DNA from: Larkinella terrae
GTDB taxonomy: Bacteria; Bacteroidota; Bacteroidia; Cytophagales; Spirosomataceae
Assembly (NCBI RefSeq): GCF_009668025.1
Contig: NZ_WJXZ01000013.1
Location: forward strand, 326,216-390,215
Length of the DNA: 64,000 bases
Direction: 5' to 3'
How positions within the stretch are numbered: position 1 is the first letter of the stretch; each line of letters starts with the position of its first letter. Of the stretch, positions 17,548 to 25,672 are shown in pieces. The notes under the pieces were generated by a model that worked only from the letters and a program-made list of their open reading frames with translations, ran no database searches and had not been told where the DNA came from. The translations under genes and the position numbers were made by a program.

Positions 17548-19204
17548 TATTCGCCGTTGAGTCTACGAGCCGTTTATCCTGAGAATTCACCTGCGACGCC
17601 CGAACGAAATTTACAAACAGCGGATGAGGGTCCATTACAGTGCTTCGTAACTCGGGATGGAACTGCACCCCGACAAACCACGGATGGTTTTTCAACTCCA
17701 CAATTTCAACCAGCCCGGTTTCCGGATTAATGCCGGTTGGCACCAGACCGGCCTTTTCAAACTGGTTTAAATATTCATTATTAAACTCGTACCGATGCCG
17801 GTGCCGCTCGCTGACCTGCGTTTTTCCGTAAATCTGGAACGCGAGCGAATCCTTCCTGATTTTGCAGGGATAAGCGCCCAGCCGCATCGTGCCACCCTTG
17901 TTGGTCACCTTTTTCTGGCTCTCCATCATGTCGATAACCCGGTGCGATGCATTTGGGTTCATTTCGGCGGAATGCGCTTCTGGCCAGCCGATTACGTTCC
18001 GGGCAAATTCGATACAGGCGCACTGCATCCCGAGGCAGATTCCCAAAAACGGAACCCCATTTTCACGGGCGTACCGGATGGCGTTGATCTTGCCTTCGAT
18101 GCCGCGTTCGCCAAAACCGGGTGCCACCAGAATCCCATCAAGATCGCGCAGCCGTTCGGTTACCTGCTCATAATCGCCGAGGGTCTCCGACTGAATCCAT
18201 TCGATATTGACCTTGCATTCGTTCTTGGCTCCGGCGTGGATGAACGCTTCGGCAATGGATTTATACGCATCGCGCAATTCGACGTACTTCCCAATCAAGC
18301 CAATCGTGATTGCATCCGTCGGATTTTTGAGGTGGCTCAGAAACTCCTTCCAGCTATCCAGATCGGCATCCTGATCATTGTACAGGTCCAGCATGTACAA
18401 GGCCCGCTGATCGAGCTTTTCCTTCCGCATCAGCAGCGGAACGTCGTAGATGGTATCGGCGTCGATGGCTTCGATCACCGAATTGACCTGAACGTTACAG
18501 AACAGCGCGATTTTCCGGCGAATGTCGTTGGGCAGCGGGTGTTCGGTCCGACAAACGATAATATCGGGCTGAACGCCGTTTTCGAGCAGCATCCGAACGG
18601 AGTGCTGGGTCGGCTTGGTTTTCAGCTCGCCCGCCGACGCCAGGTACGGAATCAGGGTCAGGTGAATTACCAGCGTATCTTTTTCGCCCAGTTCAAATTT
18701 CAACTGCCGAACGGCCTCCACAAACGGCAGCGATTCGATGTCGCCCACGCAACCGCCGATTTCGGTGATGATGATGTCGTATTCACCGGTTTCGCCCAGC
18801 AGCCGGATGTTCCGTTTGATTTCGTCGGTGATGTGCGGCACCACCTGCACCGTCCGGCCGAGGAAATCACCTTTGCGTTCGCGGGTAATAACGTTGTTGT
18901 AAATCCGGCCCGTCGTGACGTTGTTGGCCTGCGACGTCCGAATATTCAGAAACCGTTCGTAATGGCCCAGATCGAGATCGGTTTCCGCGCCGTCGTCGGT
19001 GACGTAGCATTCGCCGTGCTCGTATGGATTGAGCGTACCGGGATCAATATTGATATAAGGATCAAATTTTTGAATCGTGACCGACAGGCCGCGAGACTGA
19101 AGCAATTTTGCAAGCGAAGAGGCAATAATGCCCTTGCCCAATGAAGAAGTTACACCGCCCGTAACGAATATGTACTTAGCGGTTTTCTGACCGGATGGAG
19201 CCAT
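17540..19204 (-). CDS. pyrG: CTP synthase
   Basis: Makes CTP from UTP, ATP and glutamine in the cytosol. It is 554 residues, as usual. The N-terminal amidoligase domain has KYIFVTGGVTSSLGKGI (P-loop), FDPYINIDPGTLNPYEHGE and GGCVGDIESLPF. The C-terminal glutamine amidotransferase domain has GFGERGIEGKI, the nucleophile elbow LGICLGMQ and the catalytic FHPEL pair near the end. Upstream of yidC on the same strand. Confidence 0.98.
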   Translation of the reverse strand: MAPSGQKTAKYIFVTGGVTSSLGKGIIASSLAKLLQSRGLSVTIQKFDPYINIDPGTLNPYEHGECYVTDDGAETDLDLGHYERFLNIRTSQANNVTTGRIYNNVITRERKGDFLGRTVQVVPHITDEIKRNIRLLGETGEYDIIITEIGGCVGDIESLPFVEAVRQLKFELGEKDTLVIHLTLIPYLASAGELKTKPTQHSVRMLLENGVQPDIIVCRTEHPLPNDIRRKIALFCNVQVNSVIEAIDADTIYDVPLLMRKEKLDQRALYMLDLYNDQDADLDSWKEFLSHLKNPTDAITIGLIGKYVELRDAYKSIAEAFIHAGAKNECKVNIEWIQSETLGDYEQVTERLRDLDGILVAPGFGERGIEGKINAIRYARENGVPFLGICLGMQCACIEFARNVIGWPEAHSAEMNPNASHRVIDMMESQKKVTNKGGTMRLGAYPCKIRKDSLAFQIYGKTQVSERHRHRYEFNNEYLNQFEKAGLVPTGINPETGLVEIVELKNHPWFVGVQFHPELRSTVMDPHPLFVNFVRASQVNSQDKRLVDSTANIG

Positions 19205-19330
19205 GTCTGAAAACGAAATGTGGTTGTTACGGGATATAAAGGTAAGGAAACTTATTGAGAAAAGGGGAATCGCACCCGGGAAAAAGTTACGGTTTTGTGG
19301 TAAGCAGTTGACGATCAGGGCGCGGCTGGA

Positions 19331-20311
19331 TTACGCAACCGCGCCAATTTTGTTGTATTTGTTCCGGTATTCGATGGGCGACAAACCGGTAATCTTTTTA
19401 AAGATGGTTCGGAAGGCTTTCGTATCGGAATAGCCCACGTCGTACATGATCTCGTTGATGTTTTTCTGGCTGATTTCCAGGTTCTTCTTGGCTGCTTCGA
19501 TCTTCACACGCTGGATGTATTCGGCCACGGTGTTGGAAGTGGCTTTCTTAAACCGACGCTCCAGATTTCGCCGACCGAGTGCGTGCATCTCGGCCAGCTG
19601 GTCGATCGTGATTTTATCCTGAAAGTTTTTCTCGATAAACTCCTGCGCTTTCTTGACCGGCTCGTCTTCGTGCTCCTTTTGTCCCTGAAAAATCGTAAAC
19701 GGCGATTGTGTGGCGCGGTCAATTTCAATCGCAAACACCTTGGCCGACAAAACCGCAATGTCGCGACCGGCGTATTTTTCAATCAAATACAAAATCAGGT
19801 TCAGGTACGAGAACGCCCCTCCACTCGAGTAGATGCCCATTTCGTCCGTAATGATGCGTTCCGTCACCAGATTCACGTCCGGGAACAGCTGCCGGAATTC
19901 GTTGGTAGCCATCCAGTGAGTGGCGCACTGCCGGCCTTTCAGCAAACCGGTCGAAGCCAGCAGGAAAGCGCCCAGACACAGACTGGCCACTTCCGATCCG
20001 CCTTTATACTGGTCGGTAATCCACGGAATAAAGTCCCGGTTTCGTTCCAGCGAAATCCGCAGATCACCGTCCAGCGCCGGAATAACGATCAGATCGGTTT
20101 TTTTAATTTCATCCAAAACCGCATCGGCATTTACCGTAAAAAGGCCCCCGCTCAGCGGAGTTTCTTTCGTCAGTCCAACCAGCTGCACCTTAAAAACCGG
20201 TGGTTCGCCTTTCATCACGTAAAACTGATTGACCTGCGTAAACAACTGCCGGGTGCCTTCCAGGCTACCTAAAATAGCCCCTTTGGGGACTAAGATCGAT
20301 ATATGCTTCAT
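19331..20311 (-). CDS. GlxA-type AraC-family transcriptional regulator (DJ-1/PfpI plus HTH)
   Basis: A 326-residue regulator. Residues of about 1-190 form a DJ-1/PfpI (class I amidotransferase-like) domain: ISILVPKGAILGSLEGTRQLF, DLIVIPALDGDL, and SEVASLCLGAFLLASTG. Residues of about 225-326 form an AraC-type double helix-turn-helix: ITIDQLAEMHALGRRNLERRFKKATSNTVAEYIQRVKIEAAKK and IMYDVGYSDTKAFRTIFKKITGLSPIEYR. The start was placed at MKHISILVPKG; twelve further upstream codons are less protein-like. It is divergent from the hydrolase at 20442 with a 130-nt gap and may control it (inference). Confidence 0.92.
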   Translation of the reverse strand: MKHISILVPKGAILGSLEGTRQLFTQVNQFYVMKGEPPVFKVQLVGLTKETPLSGGLFTVNADAVLDEIKKTDLIVIPALDGDLRISLERNRDFIPWITDQYKGGSEVASLCLGAFLLASTGLLKGRQCATHWMATNEFRQLFPDVNLVTERIITDEMGIYSSGGAFSYLNLILYLIEKYAGRDIAVLSAKVFAIEIDRATQSPFTIFQGQKEHEDEPVKKAQEFIEKNFQDKITIDQLAEMHALGRRNLERRFKKATSNTVAEYIQRVKIEAAKKNLEISQKNINEIMYDVGYSDTKAFRTIFKKITGLSPIEYRNKYNKIGAVA

Positions 20312-20395
20312 AGCGTCAAAAATAAAGAAACGGTTTGTCGTAATCAACCCCTTTTATTGCCGCGTTTACCCCCGCTGTTTGTCCGGTCATTCCCG

Positions 20396-20403
20396 TAGGT
20401 TTG
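20396..20403 (+). promoter_or_regulatory. Possible -7 element for the serine hydrolase
   Basis: TAGGTTTG fits TAnnTTTG, 38 nt before the ATG at 20442. A TTG at 20379-20381 gives only a 14-nt spacer, short for this promoter class, so the assignment is weak. Confidence 0.35.
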
Positions 20404-20441
20404 TCGTGTTCATTTACTTATCAACCGGGCAAAGGAATCTG

Positions 20442-21050
20442 ATGAAAAAGCAAGTCCTGTTCATTCACAGCGCGGGTCCGCAGCGGGGACATGCCGGAAG
20501 TGGCGACTTAGCGGCCTACCTGAAGAAGAGGCTGGGCCCGCGCTTCCGGGTGATCTGTCCTGAAATGCCGGACCCCGAAAATCCGTCGTACGAATCCTGG
20601 AAAGTGCAGCTCGACCACGAACTTCTGGCGGTTGAAAACCAGGTTATTCTGGTTGGCCATTCGCTCGGTGGCTCGGTTCTGCTGAAATATTTATTCGAAG
20701 AAAACCTGCAAAAAACGGTTGCCGGACTGTGCATCGTTGCGGCTCCGTTCTGGGGTAAAAAAGGCTGGAAAAGCAAAGAATTCGCCTTGCCGAATAAACC
20801 GTCGAAGCGTTCCTCACTCCCGCGGATTTTCCTTTTTCACGGCAGCGACGACGAGGTTGTACCCGTTGATCACCTCTCCTATTACGCCGAAGTGCTGCCG
20901 TTTGCTTCGGTCTGGCGGCTCGCTAACGTTGGCCATCTTTTCACCAACGGCAGTCCGGAACTGGTCGCTGCGATAAAAAAATTAGCCAAAACCGGTACCC
21001 TCCGGCGAGCCGTTGATTCGGGGAATAAATTACCGTTTCGCCAGGAGTAA
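20442..21050 (+). CDS. RBBP9/YdeN-type serine alpha/beta hydrolase
   Basis: A 202-residue cytosolic hydrolase. VLFIHSAGPQRG gives the first strand, VGHSLGGSVLLKYL the nucleophile elbow (Ser in GHSLGG), HGSDDEVVPVDH the acid (Asp) loop, and NVGHLF the catalytic His. Short length and lack of a lid fit the RBBP9/YdeN group. The start was chosen at MKKQVLFIHS; the open frame extends 71 codons upstream but that part includes the intergenic region with the regulator promoter area. Substrate unknown. Confidence 0.88.
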   Translation: MKKQVLFIHSAGPQRGHAGSGDLAAYLKKRLGPRFRVICPEMPDPENPSYESWKVQLDHELLAVENQVILVGHSLGGSVLLKYLFEENLQKTVAGLCIVAAPFWGKKGWKSKEFALPNKPSKRSSLPRIFLFHGSDDEVVPVDHLSYYAEVLPFASVWRLANVGHLFTNGSPELVAAIKKLAKTGTLRRAVDSGNKLPFRQE

Positions 21051-21119
21051 AGGCATTATTAAACATCTCATTTTATTAAATAAAAACCACAAATCTTTCA
21101 ACTTTAAACTACTCAGGCA

Positions 21120-21554
21120 ATGGCAGTCATCAATCCCTACTTAAATTTCAATGGCAATACCGAAGAGGCTTTTAACTTTTACAAATCGGTATTTGGTGGT
21201 GAATTTATTATGGTGCAACGTTTTAAAGATACCCCACAAGGTGGGAATGTAGCGGAGGGAGAAGGTGACAAAATCATGCATATTTCGCTGCCGATTGGCA
21301 AATCAACCATTCTGATGGCCACGGATGCGCTCGAATCAATGGGGCACAAAGCTGAGCCCGGAACCAATTTCCAGCTCTCCATCGGTACGGAAAGTCAGGT
21401 AGAAGCGGACAACTTGTTCAACGGACTTTCGGCGGGAGGACAGGTAGAAGTTCCGATGTCGAAAATGTTCTGGGGCGCTTATTTCGGCATGTTCACGGAT
21501 AAATTCGGCATTAAATGGATGGTCAGTTACGACGAAAACGCGCTGCCAGCCTGA
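21120..21554 (+). CDS. VOC-superfamily protein (PhnB/3-demethylubiquinone-like)
   Basis: A 144-residue glyoxalase/bleomycin-resistance fold protein. INPYLNFNGNTEEAFNFYKSVFGG is the typical PhnB-type N-terminus; MHISLPIG and the terminal WGAYFGMFTDKFGIKWMVSY match the two beta-alpha-beta-beta-beta modules. Such proteins are mostly uncharacterised and often have lost metal binding, so no reaction is assigned. It lies upstream of the RibD-like reductase, separated by a GC-rich hairpin. Confidence 0.88.
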   Translation: MAVINPYLNFNGNTEEAFNFYKSVFGGEFIMVQRFKDTPQGGNVAEGEGDKIMHISLPIGKSTILMATDALESMGHKAEPGTNFQLSIGTESQVEADNLFNGLSAGGQVEVPMSKMFWGAYFGMFTDKFGIKWMVSYDENALPA

Positions 21555-21607
21555 TGTAAACCGCTTCAATAACCAGACAGTAACAACAAATCAGTATCTG
21601 TGAAACA

Positions 21608-21637
21608 CAGGCGTCCCGCAGCTTGGCGGGACGCCTG
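21608..21637 (+). terminator. 12-bp GC-rich hairpin after VOC gene
   Basis: CAGGCGTCCCGC (21608-21619) pairs perfectly with 21626-21637, loop 6 nt. No T tract follows, so it could be an attenuator or RNA-stability hairpin rather than a full terminator. Confidence 0.5.
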
Positions 21638-21664
21638 TTCAATGCCAACAACCCCTCAGGCGAC

Positions 21665-22249
21665 ATGAGAAAGGTAAAACTACAGGTGCAAATATCGATT
21701 GATGGCTTTGTAGCGACCTCAACCGGCGAACAGTACTGGATGGCCTGGAATTGGGACGACATTCTGAAGCAATACGTTTCGGATATCGCCAATTCCGTTG
21801 ACACCATGCTGATCGGCCGGATCACGTATCAGGGAATGGCCAATTACTGGCCGTCGGCTGCCACAAACCCGGAAGCAACGGCAGACGAGCTGGAATTTGC
21901 CAGCAAAATGAACGAACTAACCAAGGTGGTTTTTTCGAATACTTTAACCACCGCCGATTGGTATAATTCACGCATTGCCACGGAACCAATCGAGGCCGAA
22001 ATTGCTCGGTTGAAACGACAACCCGGAAAAGACATCATTATTTACGGCGGTGCCAGAATTGTTTCCTCCCTGATTAAATCTGGCATCATTGATGAGTATC
22101 ATCTCTTCGTTAATCCCGTGGTGTTAGGTACCGGAATGCCCATCTGGAACCGCATCAGCGACCGAATGAATCTGAGACTGATCAATACCACCGCCAGCAG
22201 CACGGGCATTGTCATTTTATGCTATCAACCGGAGAAAAATATCTCCTGA
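21665..22249 (+). CDS. Dihydrofolate reductase / RibD C-terminal-like protein
   Basis: A 194-residue protein. MRKVKLQVQISIDGFVA, SVDTMLIGRITYQGMANYWP, KVVFSNTL, and KDIIIYGGARIVSSLIKSGIIDEYHLFVNPVVLGTGMPIW match the RibD C-terminal (COG0262) family of NADPH-binding reductases. These stand-alone forms have no firmly known substrate. The ATG at 21665 was chosen; a TTG further upstream (21623) sits inside the preceding hairpin. Confidence 0.88.
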   Translation: MRKVKLQVQISIDGFVATSTGEQYWMAWNWDDILKQYVSDIANSVDTMLIGRITYQGMANYWPSAATNPEATADELEFASKMNELTKVVFSNTLTTADWYNSRIATEPIEAEIARLKRQPGKDIIIYGGARIVSSLIKSGIIDEYHLFVNPVVLGTGMPIWNRISDRMNLRLINTTASSTGIVILCYQPEKNIS

Positions 22250-22287
22250 ATTTGAGCCTTTATTTATACCATCATAAAGCAGGTGTC

Positions 22288-22524
22288 ATGGTAGAAGTTT
22301 TTAAAACTGACGTGCAAGATCAGCGCCAGGCGAAAAGGCTTATCGATCAGATACAAGAACTATTTTCGGATTACACCGCCAATTTTGATCTGGAAGATTG
22401 CGACAACATCCTGCGGGTTAAATCGGCCAGCGGTTTTGTCGAAGCGTGCTACGTCATCACGGTTTTGCGGGATTTTGGCTTTCACGCGGAAGTTTTACCG
22501 GACGACGACCTGGCATGTGCGTAA
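22288..22524 (+). CDS. Small heavy-metal-associated-like ferredoxin-fold protein, unknown function
   Basis: A 78-residue ORF, MVEVFKTDVQDQRQAKRLID and onward to DDDLACA. The predicted beta-alpha-beta-beta-alpha-beta order (VEVFKTDV, helix QAKRLIDQIQELF, ANFDLEDCDNILRVKS, helix VEACYVITVLRDFG, FHAEVL) recalls the heavy-metal-associated domain, but the CxxC metal site is absent. Similar small proteins in this phylum are seen as conserved hypotheticals (my recollection, not searched). A longer start at 22219 would overlap the reductase gene. Function unknown. Confidence 0.65.
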   Translation: MVEVFKTDVQDQRQAKRLIDQIQELFSDYTANFDLEDCDNILRVKSASGFVEACYVITVLRDFGFHAEVLPDDDLACA

Positions 22525-22584
22525 TTTCTCGGGGCGATTGGTTATTATTACAACCCAAAGCACCATCCGACTACCATCTCTTTC

Positions 22585-24753
22585 ATGCGTTCCGTTCACC
22601 TTCTGTTCCGGCGCTGGCTCAATCCTAAACGGAGCCTCCTCTTCACCACTTCGGCTTTCGTATTGCTAACGGGTTACCAGGCAAATGACGATAAAAACCG
22701 CAGCTGGAGCGTTTACAAAGCCGACGCCGAAAGCACCAGCTATTCCGCTCTTGATCAGATTTCCACCGGCAATGTCAGTCAGTTAAAACCGGCCTGGACT
22801 TTTCAGTACAACGACGCGCAGCCCGACGCGCGGGCAGGCAGCAGCGAATGCAATCCGATTATTATAGACGGTGTGCTTTACGCCACTTCGGCCCGGCACC
22901 GTGTTTACGCCGTCGACGCGTCAACGGGTGAGCAAAAGTGGTCGTTCGATCCCTTCGACGGCGGAACTGGCGGTGGCGTCAGCCGGGGGGTTACCTATTG
23001 GGAAGACGGAGCCGACAAACGGATTCTGGTAACCGGCGAAGACATTCTGTTTGCGCTGGACGCCAATACCGGAAAACCGATCCCGGGATTTGGCAAAAAC
23101 GGGCGGGTTAGTATGAATGTCGGGCTGCGCGACGCCCCCGAAACCATCTCGGTGATTCCGACCTCACCCGGCATTGTTTACCGGGATCTGCTGATCATGG
23201 GAGCCGAGGTTTCCGAATTGTACGGCGCACAACCCGGTTACATTCGGGCCTACAACATCCGGAATGGAAAACTGGAGTGGACGTTTCACACCATTCCGCT
23301 GCCCGGCGAACCCGGCTACGAAACCTGGCCCAAAGATGCCTATAAATACGCCGGTGGCGTCAACGACTGGGCGGGCATGAGCGTCGACACCAAACGCGGA
23401 ATGGTTTTTCTGGCGCTCGGTTCGCCCTCCTACGATTTTTATGGTGCCGACCGCAAAGGCTCGAATCTGTACGGAAACTGCGTCGTTGCGCTCGATGCCA
23501 AAACCGGTCAATACCGCTGGCATTTTCAAACCGTCCACCACGATTTGTGGGATTATGACCTGCCTGCTCCGCCGAACCTGGTGACGGTTGACCGCGACGG
23601 AAAGAAAACGGACGCCGTCGCTCAAGTAACCAAACACGGTTTTGTTTTTGTGTTCAACCGGGAAACCGGGGAGTCGTTATTTCCGATTGAAGAACGCAGC
23701 GTGCCGGTTTCTCACATTCCGGGGGAAGCCGCCTGGGCGACGCAGCCGTTTCCGCTGAAACCCAAACCGTTCGCCCGGCAGTTCATGACCGAAGCCGATC
23801 TGACTAACTATTCAACGGCGGGGCACGATTCGATTGTAAAGAAATTCCGGTCGATGCGGTATGAGGGTTTGTTTACTCCGCCGGATCTGAAAGGAACGCT
23901 AATGCTGCCCGGAACGCGCGGTGGTGCCGAATGGGGTGGTGCCGCTTACGACCCAAACACGAGCATTTTGTACGTCAAATCCAACGACTCGCCGGAAATC
24001 CAGTCGATGCAGAAGGTCGATCCCGAAAAAGAAGCCAAAGACAGGACGGTTTTTGCGCAGGGCCGAACGCTATATACAACGTATTGCGCGAGTTGTCACG
24101 GCAAAGATAAGAATGGTGATGAACCGAATTATCCCTCGCTGATTGGCCTCCGAAACCGGATGAGCCGGGAAGCGGCTTTGGCTAAAATTAAACAGGGCGG
24201 TGGAAAAATGCCGGCGTTTGCCAGCGTGGTCAAAGGTAAGGAAGAGGGCATTATTGCGTTTCTCTTCGATCGGGAAAAGGACTCCAATAAGGTGACGAAA
24301 CTCGAAACTGGCCAGACCAAGAAAGGCGCGGACAAATACCTCAACCTGACGGCTTACGGCCATTTTCGGGATTCGCAGGGTCATCCGGCCATCAAACCGC
24401 CCTGGGGAACGCTGAACGCCATCAATCTGAATACCGGCGATTATGCCTGGCAGATTCCGCTGGGGAACGACCCGGAATTACAGGAAAAAGGCGCGCCCGA
24501 AACCGGTCTGGAAGGCTCAGGTGGACCGATTGTGACCGCCGGTGGACTGGTTTTCATCAGCGGCACCAAAGACCGGAAATTGAAAGCTTTCGACAAATCA
24601 ACCGGAAAACTGCTCTGGGAAACCACGCTGCCCGGTATCGCCAATGCGACCGCCTGTACCTATTGGAGCGGCAACAAACAGTACGTCGCCGTATCGGTTG
24701 GGGGCACAAAAGAAAAACCGGCCGGTTCCCTCATGGCGTTTGCGTTGCCCTGA
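22585..24753 (+). CDS. PQQ-dependent quinoprotein dehydrogenase with inserted cytochrome c domain
   Basis: A 722-residue periplasmic enzyme that would oxidise an alcohol or sugar using PQQ and pass electrons to haem c. Blades of an eight-bladed propeller begin WSVYKADAESTSYSALDQI and DASTGEQKWSFDPFDGG; AGMSVDTKRGMVFLALGSPSYDFYGADRKG is characteristic of the glucose-dehydrogenase-like branch. Haem site CASCH starts at residue 501, axial Met likely 542 (GGKMPAF); propeller blades resume after it (PPWGTLNAINLNTGDYAW). The N-terminal segment SAFVLLTGYQAND resembles a lipoprotein signal but has Tyr where Cys is expected. PQQ synthesis genes are not in the window. Confidence 0.9.
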   Translation: MRSVHLLFRRWLNPKRSLLFTTSAFVLLTGYQANDDKNRSWSVYKADAESTSYSALDQISTGNVSQLKPAWTFQYNDAQPDARAGSSECNPIIIDGVLYATSARHRVYAVDASTGEQKWSFDPFDGGTGGGVSRGVTYWEDGADKRILVTGEDILFALDANTGKPIPGFGKNGRVSMNVGLRDAPETISVIPTSPGIVYRDLLIMGAEVSELYGAQPGYIRAYNIRNGKLEWTFHTIPLPGEPGYETWPKDAYKYAGGVNDWAGMSVDTKRGMVFLALGSPSYDFYGADRKGSNLYGNCVVALDAKTGQYRWHFQTVHHDLWDYDLPAPPNLVTVDRDGKKTDAVAQVTKHGFVFVFNRETGESLFPIEERSVPVSHIPGEAAWATQPFPLKPKPFARQFMTEADLTNYSTAGHDSIVKKFRSMRYEGLFTPPDLKGTLMLPGTRGGAEWGGAAYDPNTSILYVKSNDSPEIQSMQKVDPEKEAKDRTVFAQGRTLYTTYCASCHGKDKNGDEPNYPSLIGLRNRMSREAALAKIKQGGGKMPAFASVVKGKEEGIIAFLFDREKDSNKVTKLETGQTKKGADKYLNLTAYGHFRDSQGHPAIKPPWGTLNAINLNTGDYAWQIPLGNDPELQEKGAPETGLEGSGGPIVTAGGLVFISGTKDRKLKAFDKSTGKLLWETTLPGIANATACTYWSGNKQYVAVSVGGTKEKPAGSLMAFALP

Positions 24754-24884
24754 CGGACTTGCCTTTTAAGGCATAGAAATTTTCAGTGATAAAAGTTTAA
24801 AATTTCAAGAATTAATCTTACTTTACACCGCATTCCATTGTACCTCGAATGCCCTTACATTCACATTTCTCGTACGGCCTGGCA

Positions 24885-25214
24885 ATGAAAACAAATAAAT
24901 GGAAATTATCCCTGCTGGTTTGGTCAGCCATGTTTCCGTTCAGTACATTAGCCACCTACGGTCTGTCGCAGTTTTCCTTCATGGCGCACTGGCCCCTGGT
25001 GGCAAGAACCTTCTGCCTGACCTGTTTGCTGGTACCGTATATGGTTTTCGTCGCCCTGCCATTCCTGAACCGGCGTTTTCGGAAGTGGCTCCAATCAAAT
25101 CCGAGTGATCAGAACCAACGGATCCTGGCCGATCAGTCGCCAGATCGTTCATCCGAAACCAGTCAGGCCGAACCATCCTACCGGGGTTTAATGACAAACG
25201 GGACCGGTATTTGA
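24885..25214 (+). CDS. Small two-helix membrane protein (DUF2798-like)
   Basis: A 109-residue protein, MKTNKWKLSLLVWSAMFPFS onward. Two membrane helices are evident: about residues 9-30 (LLVWSAMFPFSTLATYGLSQF) and about 37-60 (LVARTFCLTCLLVPYMVFVALPF), followed by the basic NRRFRKWLQ and a polar tail. Layout is like the DUF2798 family. An ATG at 24849 would add 12 residues. Function unknown. Confidence 0.6.
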   Translation: MKTNKWKLSLLVWSAMFPFSTLATYGLSQFSFMAHWPLVARTFCLTCLLVPYMVFVALPFLNRRFRKWLQSNPSDQNQRILADQSPDRSSETSQAEPSYRGLMTNGTGI

Positions 25215-25266
25215 TTAAACACCAGCCCCGTTTAAACTCACCGGCCGAATACGTGGCGTCTTTCGA

Positions 25267-25542
25267 TTATTTCCTCAATAATCCCAGAATAGTTTCCTGA
25301 TTTGACAGAATGGCGTCCAGCGTTTCCTGGTTTTTGAGAATTGAATCCTGGTTTCCCAGTATTGAATTTTGGTTGCTCAGAATCGAATCCTGGTTTTTAA
25401 TGATAGTGCTCTGGTTGGCCAGAATCGCATCCAGACTTTGCTGATTTTTGATGATCAACTCCTGATTTTTGAGAATGTTTTCCTGGTTGGACAGGATCGT
25501 TGCCTGATTGGCCAGCACCTGATCGTTGTTGTCGGTTGCCAT
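25267..25542 (-). CDS. Heptad-repeat coiled-coil protein with NQ in nearly every repeat
   Basis: A 91-residue protein, start MATDNNDQVLANQATIL. From residue 9 to the end it is an almost exact seven-residue repeat of the form [IL][IL]xNQxx (for example ILSNQEN, ILKNQEL, IIKNQQS, IIKNQDS, ILSNQNS, ILGNQDS, ILKNQET), interrupted by two LDAIL segments that add three residues each. That predicts a parallel alpha-helical coiled coil with polar Asn/Gln at one position. No signal peptide or membrane segment. The underlying DNA is a matching set of approximate 21-bp repeats, so expansion by duplication is likely. Function unknown; possibly a scaffold or oligomerisation protein. Confidence 0.8.
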   Translation of the reverse strand: MATDNNDQVLANQATILSNQENILKNQELIIKNQQSLDAILANQSTIIKNQDSILSNQNSILGNQDSILKNQETLDAILSNQETILGLLRK

Positions 25543-25672
25543 AAGAAGAATCGTTTTATTTTGTATAATTGATGTATGATTGACCACCGGATTTAAGGCA
25601 TCCGGCGGACAAGTATCAACGGCAAGTATTCCGAATTGTTTTTCTACTGATCAGATTATCAGTTTCCTACTA

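Noticed and set aside
17795..19144. 449-codon open frame opposite pyrG
   Set aside because: It is the antisense shadow of a well-supported essential gene; its translation is rich in Arg/His/Phe/Gln with no domain, as expected from codon bias on the other strand.
19203..19433. 76-codon plus-strand frame between pyrG and the GlxA-type gene
   Set aside because: Overlaps the supported regulator gene on the opposite strand by 100 nt and has no recognisable feature.
21623..21664. TTG start extending the RibD-like protein upstream
   Set aside because: The codons lie inside the GC-rich hairpin at 21608-21637; the ATG at 21665 starts a normal family N-terminus.
25300..25540. Regular repeats resembling a CRISPR array
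   Set aside because: Period is about 21 bp without unique spacers, and the repeats encode a heptad in a clean open frame.
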